This document shows, piece after piece, positions 54,332 to 63,659 of a DNA stretch of 64,000 nt; within the stretch, counting starts at the first letter, position 1, and each line of letters begins with the position of its first letter. Below the pieces are notes generated by a model that did not search any database, was not told the origin of the DNA, and saw only the letters and a list, made by a program, of their open reading frames with translations. The position numbers were made by a program, and so were the translations under genes. Source of the DNA: Hyphomicrobiales bacterium (lineage in GTDB: Bacteria; Pseudomonadota; Alphaproteobacteria; Rhizobiales; Rhizobiaceae); contig UBPA01000007.1 of the NCBI GenBank assembly GCA_900467185.1, positions 248,001 to 312,000 on the forward strand, in the 5' to 3' direction.

Positions 54332-55609
54332 ATGAGCAAAGTCAGCGGCAGCAGCGGCGGTGACTCCAAGAATACCCTCTATTGTTCCTTCTGCGGCAAG
54401 AGCCAGCACGAAGTCCGGAAGCTGATTGCCGGACCGACCGTCTTCATCTGCGATGAATGCGTCGAACTGTGCATGGATATCATCCGCGAGGAGAACAAGA
54501 CCTCGATGGTGAAGTCCCGCGATGGCGTTCCCACGCCGCAGGAAATCATCAAGGTTCTCGACGAATACGTGATCGGCCAGCAGCAGGCCAAGCGCATCCT
54601 GTCTGTCGCCGTCCACAACCATTACAAGCGCCTGGCGCATTCGGCCAAGGGCAGCGACATCGAGCTGGCCAAGTCGAACATCATGCTCGTCGGCCCGACC
54701 GGCTGCGGCAAGACCTATCTCGCCCAGACGCTGGCCCGCATCATCGACGTGCCCTTCACCATGGCCGATGCGACGACGCTCACCGAAGCCGGTTATGTCG
54801 GCGAGGACGTCGAGAACATCATCCTGAAGCTGCTTCAGTCGGCCGACTACAATGTCGAACGCGCCCAGCGCGGCATCGTCTACATCGACGAAGTCGACAA
54901 GATCTCGCGCAAGTCCGACAATCCCTCGATCACCCGGGACGTCTCGGGCGAGGGCGTGCAGCAGGCGCTTCTGAAGATCATGGAAGGCACGGTAGCCTCC
55001 GTTCCGCCGCAGGGCGGACGCAAGCATCCTCAGCAGGAATTCCTGCAGGTGGACACGACCAACATCCTGTTCATCTGCGGCGGCGCCTTCGCCGGCCTCG
55101 ACAAGATCATCTCCGCCCGCGGCGAGAAGACGTCGATCGGCTTCGGTGCCTCGGTCAAGTCTCCCGAAGACCGCCGGGTCGGCGAAGTCCTGCGCGAGCT
55201 GGAGCCGGAAGACCTGGTCAAGTTCGGCCTCATTCCCGAATTCATCGGTCGTCTGCCCGTTCTGGCGACGCTTGAGGACCTCGACGAATATGCGCTGATC
55301 CAGATCCTGTCGGAGCCGAAGAACGCCCTGATCAAGCAGTATCAGCGCCTGTTCGAGATGGAAGACGTGGAACTGACGTTCCACGAGGATGCGCTGCGCG
55401 AAATCGCCAAGCGCGCCATCATCCGCAAGACCGGCGCCCGCGGCCTTCGCTCGATCATGGAGAAGATCCTGCTCGACACGATGTTCGAACTGCCGACGCT
55501 GGAAGGCGTCCGCGAAGTCGTCATCTCCGACGAAGTCGTCAAGGGCTCCGCCCGCCCGCTCTACATCTACTCGGAGCGCACGGACGAGAAGGCCAACGTT
55601 TCGGCGTGA
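54332..55609 (+). CDS. clpX: ATP-dependent Clp protease ATPase subunit ClpX
   Basis: ClpX unfolds substrates and threads them into ClpP. The 425-residue protein starts with the C4 zinc finger ([15 protein letters not shown], then [10 protein letters not shown]; cysteines at about 18, 21, 40 and 43). It has Walker A GPTGCGKT at 121-128, Walker [10 protein letters not shown] and the ClpP-binding IGF loop ([10 protein letters not shown]). It has its own leader after clpP and a terminator after it. Confidence 0.97.
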   Translation: MSKVSGSSGGDSKNTLYCSFCGKSQHEVRKLIAGPTVFICDECVELCMDIIREENKTSMVKSRDGVPTPQEIIKVLDEYVIGQQQAKRILSVAVHNHYKRLAHSAKGSDIELAKSNIMLVGPTGCGKTYLAQTLARIIDVPFTMADATTLTEAGYVGEDVENIILKLLQSADYNVERAQRGIVYIDEVDKISRKSDNPSITRDVSGEGVQQALLKIMEGTVASVPPQGGRKHPQQEFLQVDTTNILFICGGAFAGLDKIISARGEKTSIGFGASVKSPEDRRVGEVLRELEPEDLVKFGLIPEFIGRLPVLATLEDLDEYALIQILSEPKNALIKQYQRLFEMEDVELTFHEDALREIAKRAIIRKTGARGLRSIMEKILLDTMFELPTLEGVREVVISDEVVKGSARPLYIYSERTDEKANVSA

Positions 55610-55630
55610 TGTGCGTTTTGTGAATGAAGG

Positions 55631-55660
55631 AAGGGCTCGCAGCGATGCGGGCCTTTTTTC
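55631..55660 (+). terminator. Rho-independent terminator after clpX
   Basis: AAGGGCTCGCA pairs with TGCGGGCCTTT (one mismatch and one wobble) around GCGA and is followed by a run of T. It lies 22 bases after the clpX stop. Confidence 0.75.
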
Positions 55661-56073
55661 GTTGGAGGAAACATGTGGGCTGGGACTTGAGGCTATGGTG
55701 GGCAAGATGACGTTCAAGCCCCCATCTCAACTGCTGGTATTGGCAACAGGCCGGCCAAACTGTCAAAATCGTTGAGCATGTCTACCCCCTCATTCCTCCA
55801 TTGCTAAATCATCGCGGCAGCGCGATGATATGACGGTTTCGTGTCTTGGGGACGGTGGTTCGAATCATGAGGCTTGAGGTTGCGCGGCAAGGCCCGCAAC
55901 AGTCACGTAGCCTCTACTGTGCGATACGCTTCGATGGCCGTCGGGTCAGGCGGTCGGAGGGTTGAAAACGGGTCTCGCAACCTCCACTTCTGACAGTGAA
56001 GAAAGTGATGACCGGAAGCACCCTTGACGTGCTTCGGGTAACGCTCCCGGAAACGGGACGGAAAGGAAATGAC
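55661..56073. other. Intergenic region before lon
   Basis: This 413-base stretch holds the lon promoter, but no consensus could be assigned confidently. A partial inverted repeat (GGAGGGTTG near 55957 and CAACCTCC near 55978) lies about 100 bases before lon. No gene was recognised; open frames here are short and unsupported. Confidence 0.45.
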
Positions 56074-58494
56074 ATGACGAACAAAACGTCTCCGGCAGCC
56101 GAGAGCGGGACCTTCCCAGTCCTTCCCCTGCGTGACATCGTGGTGTTCCCCCATATGATCGTGCCCCTCTTCGTGGGTCGCGAAAAGTCGATCCGGGCCC
56201 TGGAAGAGGTCATGGGCACCGACAAGCAGATCATGCTTGCAACCCAGATCAACGCAGGCGACGACGATCCGGAGCCCTCCGCGATCTACCAGATCGGCAC
56301 CATCGCCAACGTGCTGCAGCTGCTGAAGCTGCCCGATGGCACCGTCAAGGTGCTGGTCGAAGGCCGCTCGCGCGCGGAAATCGACGGCTATACCCGCCGC
56401 GAGGAATTCTACGAGGCGATGGCGCATCCGCTGGCGGAGCCCGCCGAAGACCCTGTCGAGATCGAGGCGCTGTCGCGCTCCGTCGTCTCCGAGTTCGAGA
56501 GCTACGTGAAGCTCAACAAGAAGATTTCGCCCGAGGTCGTCGGTGCCGCCAGCCAGATCGAGGACTACTCGAAGCTGGCCGATACGGTCGCCTCGCATCT
56601 CTCCATCAAGATCGTTGAAAAGCAGGAAATGCTGGAGACGACGAGCGTGAAGGGGCGTCTGGAAAAGGCGCTCGGCTTTATGGAAGGCGAGATCTCGGTT
56701 CTTCAGGTCGAGAAGCGGATCCGCTCGCGCGTCAAGCGCCAGATGGAGAAAACCCAGCGCGAATACTATCTGAACGAACAGATGAAGGCGATCCAGAAGG
56801 AGCTCGGCGACGGCGAGGAAGGCCGCGACGAGATGGCCGAACTGGAAGACAAGATCAATAAGGCCAAGCTCTCCAAGGAAGCGCGGGAGAAAGCCGACGC
56901 CGAGATGAAGAAGCTGCGCCAGATGAGCCCGATGTCGGCGGAAGCCACCGTCGTGCGCAACTATCTGGACTGGCTGACGGGCATTCCGTGGAACAAGAAG
57001 TCGAAGGTCAAGACCGACCTCAATGCCGCCGAAAAGGTGCTTGAGCTCGATCACTTCGGCCTCGACAAGGTCAAGGAACGCATCGTCGAATATCTTGCCG
57101 TGCAGGCGCGTTCGCAGAAGATCAAGGGTCCGATCCTGTGCCTCGTCGGTCCTCCGGGCGTCGGCAAGACCTCGCTCGCCCGCTCGATCGCCAAGGCCAC
57201 CGGCCGCGAATACATCCGCATGGCGCTCGGCGGCGTGCGCGATGAGGCCGAGATCCGCGGTCATCGCCGCACCTATATCGGCTCGATGCCCGGCAAGGTC
57301 ATCCAGTCGATGAAGAAGGCGAAGAAGTCCAACCCGCTCTTCCTGCTCGACGAAATCGACAAGATGGGCCAGGATTTCCGCGGCGATCCGTCGTCGGCCC
57401 TGCTCGAGGTGCTCGATCCGGAACAGAACGCAACGTTCATGGACCACTATCTGGAGGTCGAGTACGACCTTTCGAATGTGATGTTCATCACCACGGCAAA
57501 CACGCTGAACATTCCGGCGCCCCTGATGGACCGCATGGAAGTGATCCGCATCGCCGGCTACACGGAAGAAGAGAAGCTGGAGATCGCCAAGCGGCACCTC
57601 CTGCCGAAGGCCATCGCCGACCACGCCCTGAAGCCCGCCGAATTCTCGGTGACGGATGGCGCGTTGATGGCGGTGATCCAGACCTACACCCGCGAGGCGG
57701 GCGTGCGCTCCTTCGAGCGCGAGCTGATGAAGCTCGCCCGCAAGGCGGTGACCGAAATCCTCAAGGGCAAGGCCACCAGCATCCAGGTGACGGCCGAGAA
57801 CATCCATGACTATCTGGGCGTTCCGCGCTTCCGCCATGGCGAAGCCGAGCGCACCGATCAGGTAGGCGTGGTCACGGGTCTGGCCTGGACCGAGGTCGGC
57901 GGCGAACTGCTGACGATCGAAGGCGTGATGATGCCCGGCAAGGGCCGCATGACGGTGACGGGCAACCTGAAGGACGTGATGAAGGAATCGATCTCGGCGG
58001 CGGCCTCCTATGTCCGCTCGCGCGCCATCGACTTCGGCATCGAGCCGCCGCGTTTCGACACGAGCGACATCCACGTCCACGTTCCCGAAGGGGCGACCCC
58101 GAAGGACGGCCCGTCTGCCGGCGTCGCGATGGCAACCGCCATCGTGTCGATCATGACGGGCATTCCGGTCGACAAGAACGTGGCCATGACGGGTGAAATC
58201 ACCCTGCGCGGCCGGGTTCTGCCCATCGGCGGCCTGAAGGAAAAGCTGCTCGCGGCGCTGCGCGGCGGCATCAAGAAGGTCCTCATTCCGGAGGAAAACG
58301 CCAAGGATCTGGCGGAGATTCCGGACAATGTGAAGAACAACATGGAGATCATCCCGGTGTCGATGATCGGTGACGTTCTGAAGCACGCTCTGGTCCGTAT
58401 GCCGGAAGCCATCGAATGGGATCCGGCAAAGCATGTCGCGCCGGTCAAGGTCGCGGCCGATACGGACGAAACCACGACGGGCTTCGCCCACTGA
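56074..58494 (+). CDS. lon: ATP-dependent protease Lon
   Basis: Lon degrades misfolded and regulatory proteins. The 806-residue protein has the N-terminal substrate domain (FPVLPLRDIVVFPHMIVPLFVGREKS), Walker A GPPGVGKT at about 359-366, and the protease domain with catalytic Ser681 in PKDGPSAGVAMA and its partner lysine in GGLKEKLLAA. The start MTNKTSPAAE follows GGAAAGGAAA. It is a single-gene transcript ending in a terminator. Confidence 0.97.
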   Translation: MTNKTSPAAESGTFPVLPLRDIVVFPHMIVPLFVGREKSIRALEEVMGTDKQIMLATQINAGDDDPEPSAIYQIGTIANVLQLLKLPDGTVKVLVEGRSRAEIDGYTRREEFYEAMAHPLAEPAEDPVEIEALSRSVVSEFESYVKLNKKISPEVVGAASQIEDYSKLADTVASHLSIKIVEKQEMLETTSVKGRLEKALGFMEGEISVLQVEKRIRSRVKRQMEKTQREYYLNEQMKAIQKELGDGEEGRDEMAELEDKINKAKLSKEAREKADAEMKKLRQMSPMSAEATVVRNYLDWLTGIPWNKKSKVKTDLNAAEKVLELDHFGLDKVKERIVEYLAVQARSQKIKGPILCLVGPPGVGKTSLARSIAKATGREYIRMALGGVRDEAEIRGHRRTYIGSMPGKVIQSMKKAKKSNPLFLLDEIDKMGQDFRGDPSSALLEVLDPEQNATFMDHYLEVEYDLSNVMFITTANTLNIPAPLMDRMEVIRIAGYTEEEKLEIAKRHLLPKAIADHALKPAEFSVTDGALMAVIQTYTREAGVRSFERELMKLARKAVTEILKGKATSIQVTAENIHDYLGVPRFRHGEAERTDQVGVVTGLAWTEVGGELLTIEGVMMPGKGRMTVTGNLKDVMKESISAAASYVRSRAIDFGIEPPRFDTSDIHVHVPEGATPKDGPSAGVAMATAIVSIMTGIPVDKNVAMTGEITLRGRVLPIGGLKEKLLAALRGGIKKVLIPEENAKDLAEIPDNVKNNMEIIPVSMIGDVLKHALVRMPEAIEWDPAKHVAPVKVAADTDETTTGFAH

Positions 58495-58613
58495 CGACGC
58501 ATTCCGGGGAGGTCGCAACGCGGCTTTCCCGGAGACGCTGAGACGGGCGGCGTGACTGATTCTCCGGCGGGATGAAGGTGCCCTCGCACCGTTATTCATC
58601 GCTTAAACAGTGG

Positions 58614-58641
58614 AAGACCGGCCTCTGCGCCGGTCTTTTTT
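58614..58641 (+). terminator. Rho-independent terminator after lon
   Basis: AAGACCGGC (58614-58622) pairs perfectly with GCCGGTCTT (58629-58637) across a 6-base loop and runs into a T tract. It is 119 bases after the lon stop. Confidence 0.88.
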
Positions 58642-58770
58642 CGTAAAATGCACCGCAAAGCCTTGCATTTCCGGGCATTCGGCGCGATTGGGTTGCCAAG
58701 GCGACCGCTGCGACGATGGCGCGGCCGCCCGAAAACAAGTCGTTTCGGACCAAGTTGAAAGGGTGGAAAC

Positions 58771-59046
58771 ATGAACAAGAATGAGCTCGTATCGGCTGTT
58801 GCCGAAAAGGCCGGCATCACGAACAAAGAGGCAGCTGCGTCTGTCGAAGCACTGTTCGACGTGATCCAGGGTGAACTGAAGAACGGCGGCGACGTTCGCC
58901 TCGTCGGCTTCGGCAACTTCACCGTGAGCCGCCGCGAAGCCTCCAAGGGCCGCAACCCCTCCACCGGTGCGGAAGTCGATATCCCTGCACGCAACGTTCC
59001 GAAGTTTGCGGCCGGCAAGGGCCTCAAGGACGCCGTGAACTCCTAA
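58771..59046 (+). CDS. hupB: DNA-binding protein HU
   Basis: The 91-residue histone-like protein has MNKNELVSAVAEKAGITNKEAAASVEALFDVI and the arm GRNPSTGAEVDIPARNVPKF, with an intact C-terminal helix. Its position after lon is the usual alphaproteobacterial one. In many relatives tRNA-Val and the nuo genes follow; here they do not. Confidence 0.95.
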   Translation: MNKNELVSAVAEKAGITNKEAAASVEALFDVIQGELKNGGDVRLVGFGNFTVSRREASKGRNPSTGAEVDIPARNVPKFAAGKGLKDAVNS

Positions 59047-59051
59047 GGCAG

Positions 59052-59096
59052 TTCCGGGCGGAGCGGTGCGCGTCCGCCTCGGAATCCTGCTTTTTT
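59052..59096 (+). terminator. Terminator after hupB
   Basis: TTCCGGGCGGA (59052-59062) pairs with TCCGCC-T-CGGAA (59073-59084, one bulged T). TCCTGC and six T follow. It lies immediately after the hupB stop. Confidence 0.75.
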
Positions 59097-59240
59097 GCAA
59101 GGTTCACGGCCGAGCGCCGCGCATCCCTGAAAGCGGATGCCGACTGGCTGCTCGATCATCATAAAGCGCTGCGGCGCAAGAGGAGACGGCCCATGCCGCG
59201 CTCCTTACCTTCAGGCCCGGGTTTTCCCGGGCCTTTTTCG
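59097..59240 (+). ncRNA. Possible small RNA ending in a strong terminator
   Basis: After the hupB terminator, about 115 bases without a gene are followed by a second, stronger one: AGGCCCGGG (59213-59221), TTTT, CCCGGGCCT (59226-59234), TTTTC. A terminator needs a transcript, and hupB already has one, so a small RNA or a short leader peptide (ATG at 59193 after AGGAGA) may lie here. A leaky first terminator is the simplest alternative. Confidence 0.3.
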
Positions 59241-59354
59241 TCCCTGTCATTCCTCTGTCATGCGGGCGCTTCACAAATCCCGGGATTGTGCTGCGCGCAA
59301 CGATGCAAGCGGCACGCGGCGCGAACCGCCGTCTGAACGCCGAGGGGATGTCTC

Positions 59355-61547
59355 ATGAAAACCGTATCCGTCACCGCCGCACTCGCGGCCCTGCTTGCGA
59401 CCTCGGTTGCCGGAACTGCCTCCGCCGAGCCCGTCTTCAACCGCATCTCGTCCTTCGCCGTCGCGGACAATCTGCCGGCCGTAACCGACCGCAAGACCGT
59501 GACCTCGGCCGAAATCGTGACCGCGACGGACGACGGCAAGACGCTGATCTATTCCGACAGCCCGCTGAAGGCGATCGGCTTCATCGACATCACGGATGCC
59601 GCGGCGCCCAAGGCCGGTGGCATCGTCGCCTTCGATGGTGAGCCGACCTCGGTGACGGTTGCCGGCACCAGGGCGCTGGTTGCCGTCAACACAAGCCCCG
59701 ACCGCGCCAATCCGTCGGGCATGCTCGCCGCCGTCGATATCGCCGGCCGTAAGGTCACGTCGAGCTGCGAACTCGGCGGCCAGCCCGATTCGGTCGCGGT
59801 CAACAAGGATCGGACGCTCGCCGCCGTCGCCATCGAGAACGAGCGCGACGAGAAGGTCAACGACGGCGCGCTGCCGCAGATGCCGGCCGGCGACCTCGTC
59901 ATCGTGAAGCTGAACGACGGCACGCCGGATTGCGCCACGATCCGCCACGTGTCGCTCACCGGTCTTGCCGCTGTCGGCGGCGACGATCCCGAGCCGGAAT
60001 TCGTGTCCTTCAACGGCCGCGACCAGATCGCGCTGACGCTGCAGGAAAACAACCATATCGTCATTCTCGATGGTCGCACGGGTGCGATCGTCTCGCATTT
60101 CTCGGCCGGCACGGTGGATCTCGACAAGATCGACACCAAGCGCGACGGCAAGCTCTCCTTTACCGGATCGCTCAAGGGCGTGGCCCGGGAGCCGGATGCC
60201 GTGAAGTGGCTCGACGACGACAGGCTGGTGGTGGCGAACGAGGGCGACTGGAAGGGCGGCTCGCGCAGCTTCACCATCTTCGACACCAGTGGCAAGGTGC
60301 TCTATGAGGCCGGTGCCAGCTTCGAGCATGCGGCCGCGGCCATCGGGCACTATCCCGAGAAGCGCTCCGCCGCCAAAGGTATCGAGCCGGAGGGTCTGGA
60401 GGCCGCGACATTCGGCGAGGATCGGCTGTTCTTCGTACTGGCCGAGCGCGCCTCGCTCGTGGGCGTCTACAAGGATACCGGTGCCGAGCCCGAACTGCTG
60501 CAGCTTCTGCCCTCGGGCATCTCGCCGGAAGGCGGCGTCGCCATTCCCGGCCGCAACCTGCTGGTGACCGCCAACGAGGCCGATCTGGTCGAGGACGGCG
60601 CCGCGCGGTCGCATGTGATGATCTACGAGCGCAAGGAGGGCAAGCCGGCCTATCCGCAGATCCGCTCCGTGGAGGAGGACGGCGTGCCGATCGGTTTCGG
60701 CGCCCTGTCGGGTCTGTCGGCCGTCCCGGGCGAGCCCGGCAAGCTATATGCGGTCAACGACTCGGTCTACGGTGCCGAGCCGCGCATCTTCACCATCGAC
60801 ACGACCAGGAGCCCGGCCGAGATCACCGACGCCCTGACGATCACCCGCGACGGCGCTCCGGCGCAGAAGCTCGACATCGAGGGCATCGTTGCGACAGGCG
60901 ACGGCTTCTGGCTCGCCTCCGAAGGCAATTCCGACAAGCTGGTGCCGCATGCGCTCTATCAGGTGAACGCGAAAGGCCAGATCAAGAAGGAGATCGCTTT
61001 GCCGGAAGCCCTGCGGGCGGGCGAGACCCGCTTCGGCTTCGAGGGCATTACGGTGACGGGCGAGGGCGACGACACGACGCTGTGGATGGCCGTGCAGCGC
61101 GAATGGAAGGACGACGAGAAGGGCTTCGTCAAGCTCGTCTCCTACAAGCCCAAGTCCGAGGAATGGGGCGCCGTGCGCTATCCGCTGGACAAGAAGGGCG
61201 AGGGCTGGGTCGGCTTGTCCGAGATCACCATTCACGGCGATTATGCCTATGTCATCGAGCGCGACAACCTCGTCGGCCAGGCGGCGAAGCTGAAGAAGAT
61301 CTATCGCGTGGCGCTGGCCGCGCTGAAGCCCGCCGAGCTCGGCGGCCCGCTGCCGGTCGTCGCCAAGGAGGAGTTCCGCGATCTGCTGCCCGACCTGAAG
61401 ACGCTGAACGGCTATGTTCTCGACAAGGTCGAAGGTTTCGCGGTCGATGAGACCGGCACCGGCTTCGTCGTCACCGACAATGACGGCGTGGACGACAGCT
61501 CGGGTGAAACCATGTTCTGGAGCATCGGCAAGATCGACGCGATGTAG
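59355..61547 (+). CDS. Exported protein with phytase-esterase-like domain
   Basis: The 730-residue secreted protein has a signal peptide (VSVTAALAALLATSVAGTASA). The N-terminal half is a beta-propeller-like region (LIYSDSPLKAIGFIDI, VTVAGTRALVAVNTSPD). The C-terminal half matches the esterase-like-activity-of-phytase family (GFGALSGLSAVPGEPGKLYAVNDSVYGAEPRIFTID, LDIEGIVATGDGFWLASEGNSD, GFEGITV). It probably acts in the periplasm on phosphorylated or ester substrates; the activity is unproven. GGGGATG precedes the start. It is a single-gene unit. Confidence 0.82.
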   Translation: MKTVSVTAALAALLATSVAGTASAEPVFNRISSFAVADNLPAVTDRKTVTSAEIVTATDDGKTLIYSDSPLKAIGFIDITDAAAPKAGGIVAFDGEPTSVTVAGTRALVAVNTSPDRANPSGMLAAVDIAGRKVTSSCELGGQPDSVAVNKDRTLAAVAIENERDEKVNDGALPQMPAGDLVIVKLNDGTPDCATIRHVSLTGLAAVGGDDPEPEFVSFNGRDQIALTLQENNHIVILDGRTGAIVSHFSAGTVDLDKIDTKRDGKLSFTGSLKGVAREPDAVKWLDDDRLVVANEGDWKGGSRSFTIFDTSGKVLYEAGASFEHAAAAIGHYPEKRSAAKGIEPEGLEAATFGEDRLFFVLAERASLVGVYKDTGAEPELLQLLPSGISPEGGVAIPGRNLLVTANEADLVEDGAARSHVMIYERKEGKPAYPQIRSVEEDGVPIGFGALSGLSAVPGEPGKLYAVNDSVYGAEPRIFTIDTTRSPAEITDALTITRDGAPAQKLDIEGIVATGDGFWLASEGNSDKLVPHALYQVNAKGQIKKEIALPEALRAGETRFGFEGITVTGEGDDTTLWMAVQREWKDDEKGFVKLVSYKPKSEEWGAVRYPLDKKGEGWVGLSEITIHGDYAYVIERDNLVGQAAKLKKIYRVALAALKPAELGGPLPVVAKEEFRDLLPDLKTLNGYVLDKVEGFAVDETGTGFVVTDNDGVDDSSGETMFWSIGKIDAM

Positions 61548-61667
61548 CGAAAGGTCGCCTCGGAAATGCCGGGGTCTGCGAGGCCGGGCCTGCGTTCAGC
61601 AGGTCCGGCGTTGCGGTGACGGTCCCCGGATGCGCGGCGGGTGAGATCGGGTCTCGGCTGGTTGCCC

Positions 61668-62147
61668 TCAGGCCTCTGCCGCCGTCGCCGGCGGGATGGC
61701 CTCGTCCTGTTCGCGCCGCTCGCGAATCTCGTCGGTGCGACGGACGAGCTTGCTGACGATCTCGTGCAGCTGGTCGAGCTGCTCGTCGTCGAGTGCCGAG
61801 AAGATTTCCTCGATCAGCTGCTTGCGCGGATGTTCGGCCGCCTCGAGCGCAATCCGCCCGACATCGGTGATCGACACGATCTTCGCGCGCCGATCCTCCG
61901 GATCCGGCTGGCGGACCACCAGCTTGTCGCGTTCCAGCCCGTCGATCGCTTCCGTCACGGTGCGCGGCGCAAAGTTCAGCGCGCAGGCGATATCCGTCGA
62001 GCGGCAGGGACCGAGCTTGTTCAGGAAGAACAGAAATTTGCTGCGGGCCAGCGAAACGCCTTCTTCCGTCATCGACTGATTGATGAGCCGGTGAACGCGG
62101 TGATACAGCTCGAACAGCTTGTCGGAGACGTCGAAGGTCGTTTTCAT
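61668..62147 (-). CDS. MarR-family transcriptional regulator
   Basis: A 159-residue winged-helix regulator with SLARSKFLFFLNKLGPCRSTDIACALNFAPRTVTEAIDGLERDKLVVRQPDPEDRRAKIVSITDVG (helix-turn-helix plus wing, DRR motif). A Glu-rich C-terminal tail follows. MKTTFDVSDK is the chosen start. The upstream MGPHNVHLQ start at 62177 has a better ribosome-binding site and would add 10 residues. Its target is unknown; it converges with the phytase-like gene and is divergent from the exonuclease gene. Confidence 0.87.
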   Translation of the reverse strand: MKTTFDVSDKLFELYHRVHRLINQSMTEEGVSLARSKFLFFLNKLGPCRSTDIACALNFAPRTVTEAIDGLERDKLVVRQPDPEDRRAKIVSITDVGRIALEAAEHPRKQLIEEIFSALDDEQLDQLHEIVSKLVRRTDEIRERREQDEAIPPATAAEA

Positions 62148-62384
62148 AGATTGGAGATGGACGTTATGAGGGCCCATGTCAAATGCCTTCACGGGGATGT
62201 CAGGAGCGGTCGCCCGAAACCCGGCGGCGGTGTCCGACGCGCCACAGAGGTGACGACGAGGCGCACTCTCCGGCTCGAGCTTTGACGGTGCCCCGAGCGC
62301 TCGTGGCGCAGGGGCCGGTGGAAAGACGCGGCCGCGCAAGCCGAAACGATTGACCTTTCCGCACCGCCGGGCCCATGGTCGGGC

Positions 62385-63659
62385 ATGGCTTTCCGCTTCG
62401 TTCACACCGCAGATCTTCACCTCGATTCTCCGCTGCGCAGTCTCGCCCTTCGCAATGGCGAGCTGGCCGAGCATGTCCGTGGCGCGACGCGGGCCGCGTT
62501 GACGGCCATCGTCGATCTCTGCATCGCGGAGGCGGCCGATGCGCTCCTGATCGCAGGCGATCTCTATGATGGCTCGCAGACCTCGATGAACACGGCCCTG
62601 TTCCTCATGGCCGAGATGCGCCGGCTGGAGGCGGCCGGGGTGCGCGTTTTCGTCATTCGTGGCAATCACGACAACCAGTCCGCCATCCGCCGCGAGCTGA
62701 CCTTTCCCGACAATGTGCATGTCTTTTCCAACCGCACCAAATCGGTGAAGGCCGCGACGCTGCCGGACGGGCGGGCCGTCTATATCCACGGCATCGGCTT
62801 CGATCAGCCGCATGCTCCGGACAGCCTGCTGCCGTCCTTTCCCGGCCCGCAGGCAGACAGTGTCAACATCGGCATGCTGCACACGAGCCTTGCCGGGGCG
62901 CCGGGACACGATCTCTACGCGCCCTGCAGCGTGGCGGAGCTGGCCGCGCACGGTTTCGACTACTGGGCGCTCGGGCATGTGCATCATCGCCTCGTGCACA
63001 GCGAGACGCCGCTGATCGTCATGCCGGGCATGCCGCAGGGCCGCGATATCAACGAGGCGGGCGCGAAAAGCGTGACGCTGGTGACGGTCGAGGCCGGCGG
63101 TGCGATCCGCCATGATGAGCGACGCATCGGCGGCGCCGTCTTCGAGCGGGCGACGATCGATCTCACCGGGATCGCGGAGTGGCGTGAGCTTCTGGCCCGC
63201 ATCGATGACGATCTCGCGCGCCGCGTGGCGGCAGCCGCTGCCGAGCACCTCATCCTTCGCCTTCACCTGACGGGCGCGACACCGCTCGCCTTCCGCCTGA
63301 AACGCGACCCCGCCTTCCTGATGGACGAGGTGACGGGCCTCGCCAACGCCGTGCCGGGCTGCTGGGTGGAGAAGATCGAGATCGACTGTCATGCGCCGGA
63401 GATGGCTGCCGCAGCGGATGCGGGTCTCGATCCCGCCGCCGAGCTGTCGGCGCTGATCCATGGCGACGTGCTTGCCTCCCACGGGTTCCGCCAGCAGGCG
63501 GCCGATCTCATGGCCGAACTTCTCGGCCAGCTACCCCGCGAGCTGCGGGAGACTTTCGGAACGGACGAGACGACGGTCGAGGTGCTTCTGGCCGGGATCG
63601 CGCGCGACGGCAGCGACGAGGTGCTGGCGCATGTGCGGGCCGGCGAGGGCGGTCACTGA
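62385..63659 (+). CDS. SbcD/YhaO-type DNA repair exonuclease
   Basis: A 424-residue metallophosphoesterase-type nuclease. The metal motifs are HTADLHLDSP, IAGDLYDG, VIRGNHDN, NIGMLHTSL and WALGHVHH. The C-terminal extension (about residues 275-420) is typical of the YhaO branch of the Mre11/SbcD family. It overlaps the next gene by one base, and its partner is an SMC/Rad50-like ATPase, so the pair probably processes DNA ends. Confidence 0.88.
   Translation: MAFRFVHTADLHLDSPLRSLALRNGELAEHVRGATRAALTAIVDLCIAEAADALLIAGDLYDGSQTSMNTALFLMAEMRRLEAAGVRVFVIRGNHDNQSAIRRELTFPDNVHVFSNRTKSVKAATLPDGRAVYIHGIGFDQPHAPDSLLPSFPGPQADSVNIGMLHTSLAGAPGHDLYAPCSVAELAAHGFDYWALGHVHHRLVHSETPLIVMPGMPQGRDINEAGAKSVTLVTVEAGGAIRHDERRIGGAVFERATIDLTGIAEWRELLARIDDDLARRVAAAAAEHLILRLHLTGATPLAFRLKRDPAFLMDEVTGLANAVPGCWVEKIEIDCHAPEMAAAADAGLDPAAELSALIHGDVLASHGFRQQAADLMAELLGQLPRELRETFGTDETTVEVLLAGIARDGSDEVLAHVRAGEGGH

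Noticed and set aside
55903-58599. 898-codon minus-strand frame opposite lon
   Set aside because: Antisense to a fully conserved lon gene, with repetitive low-information composition.
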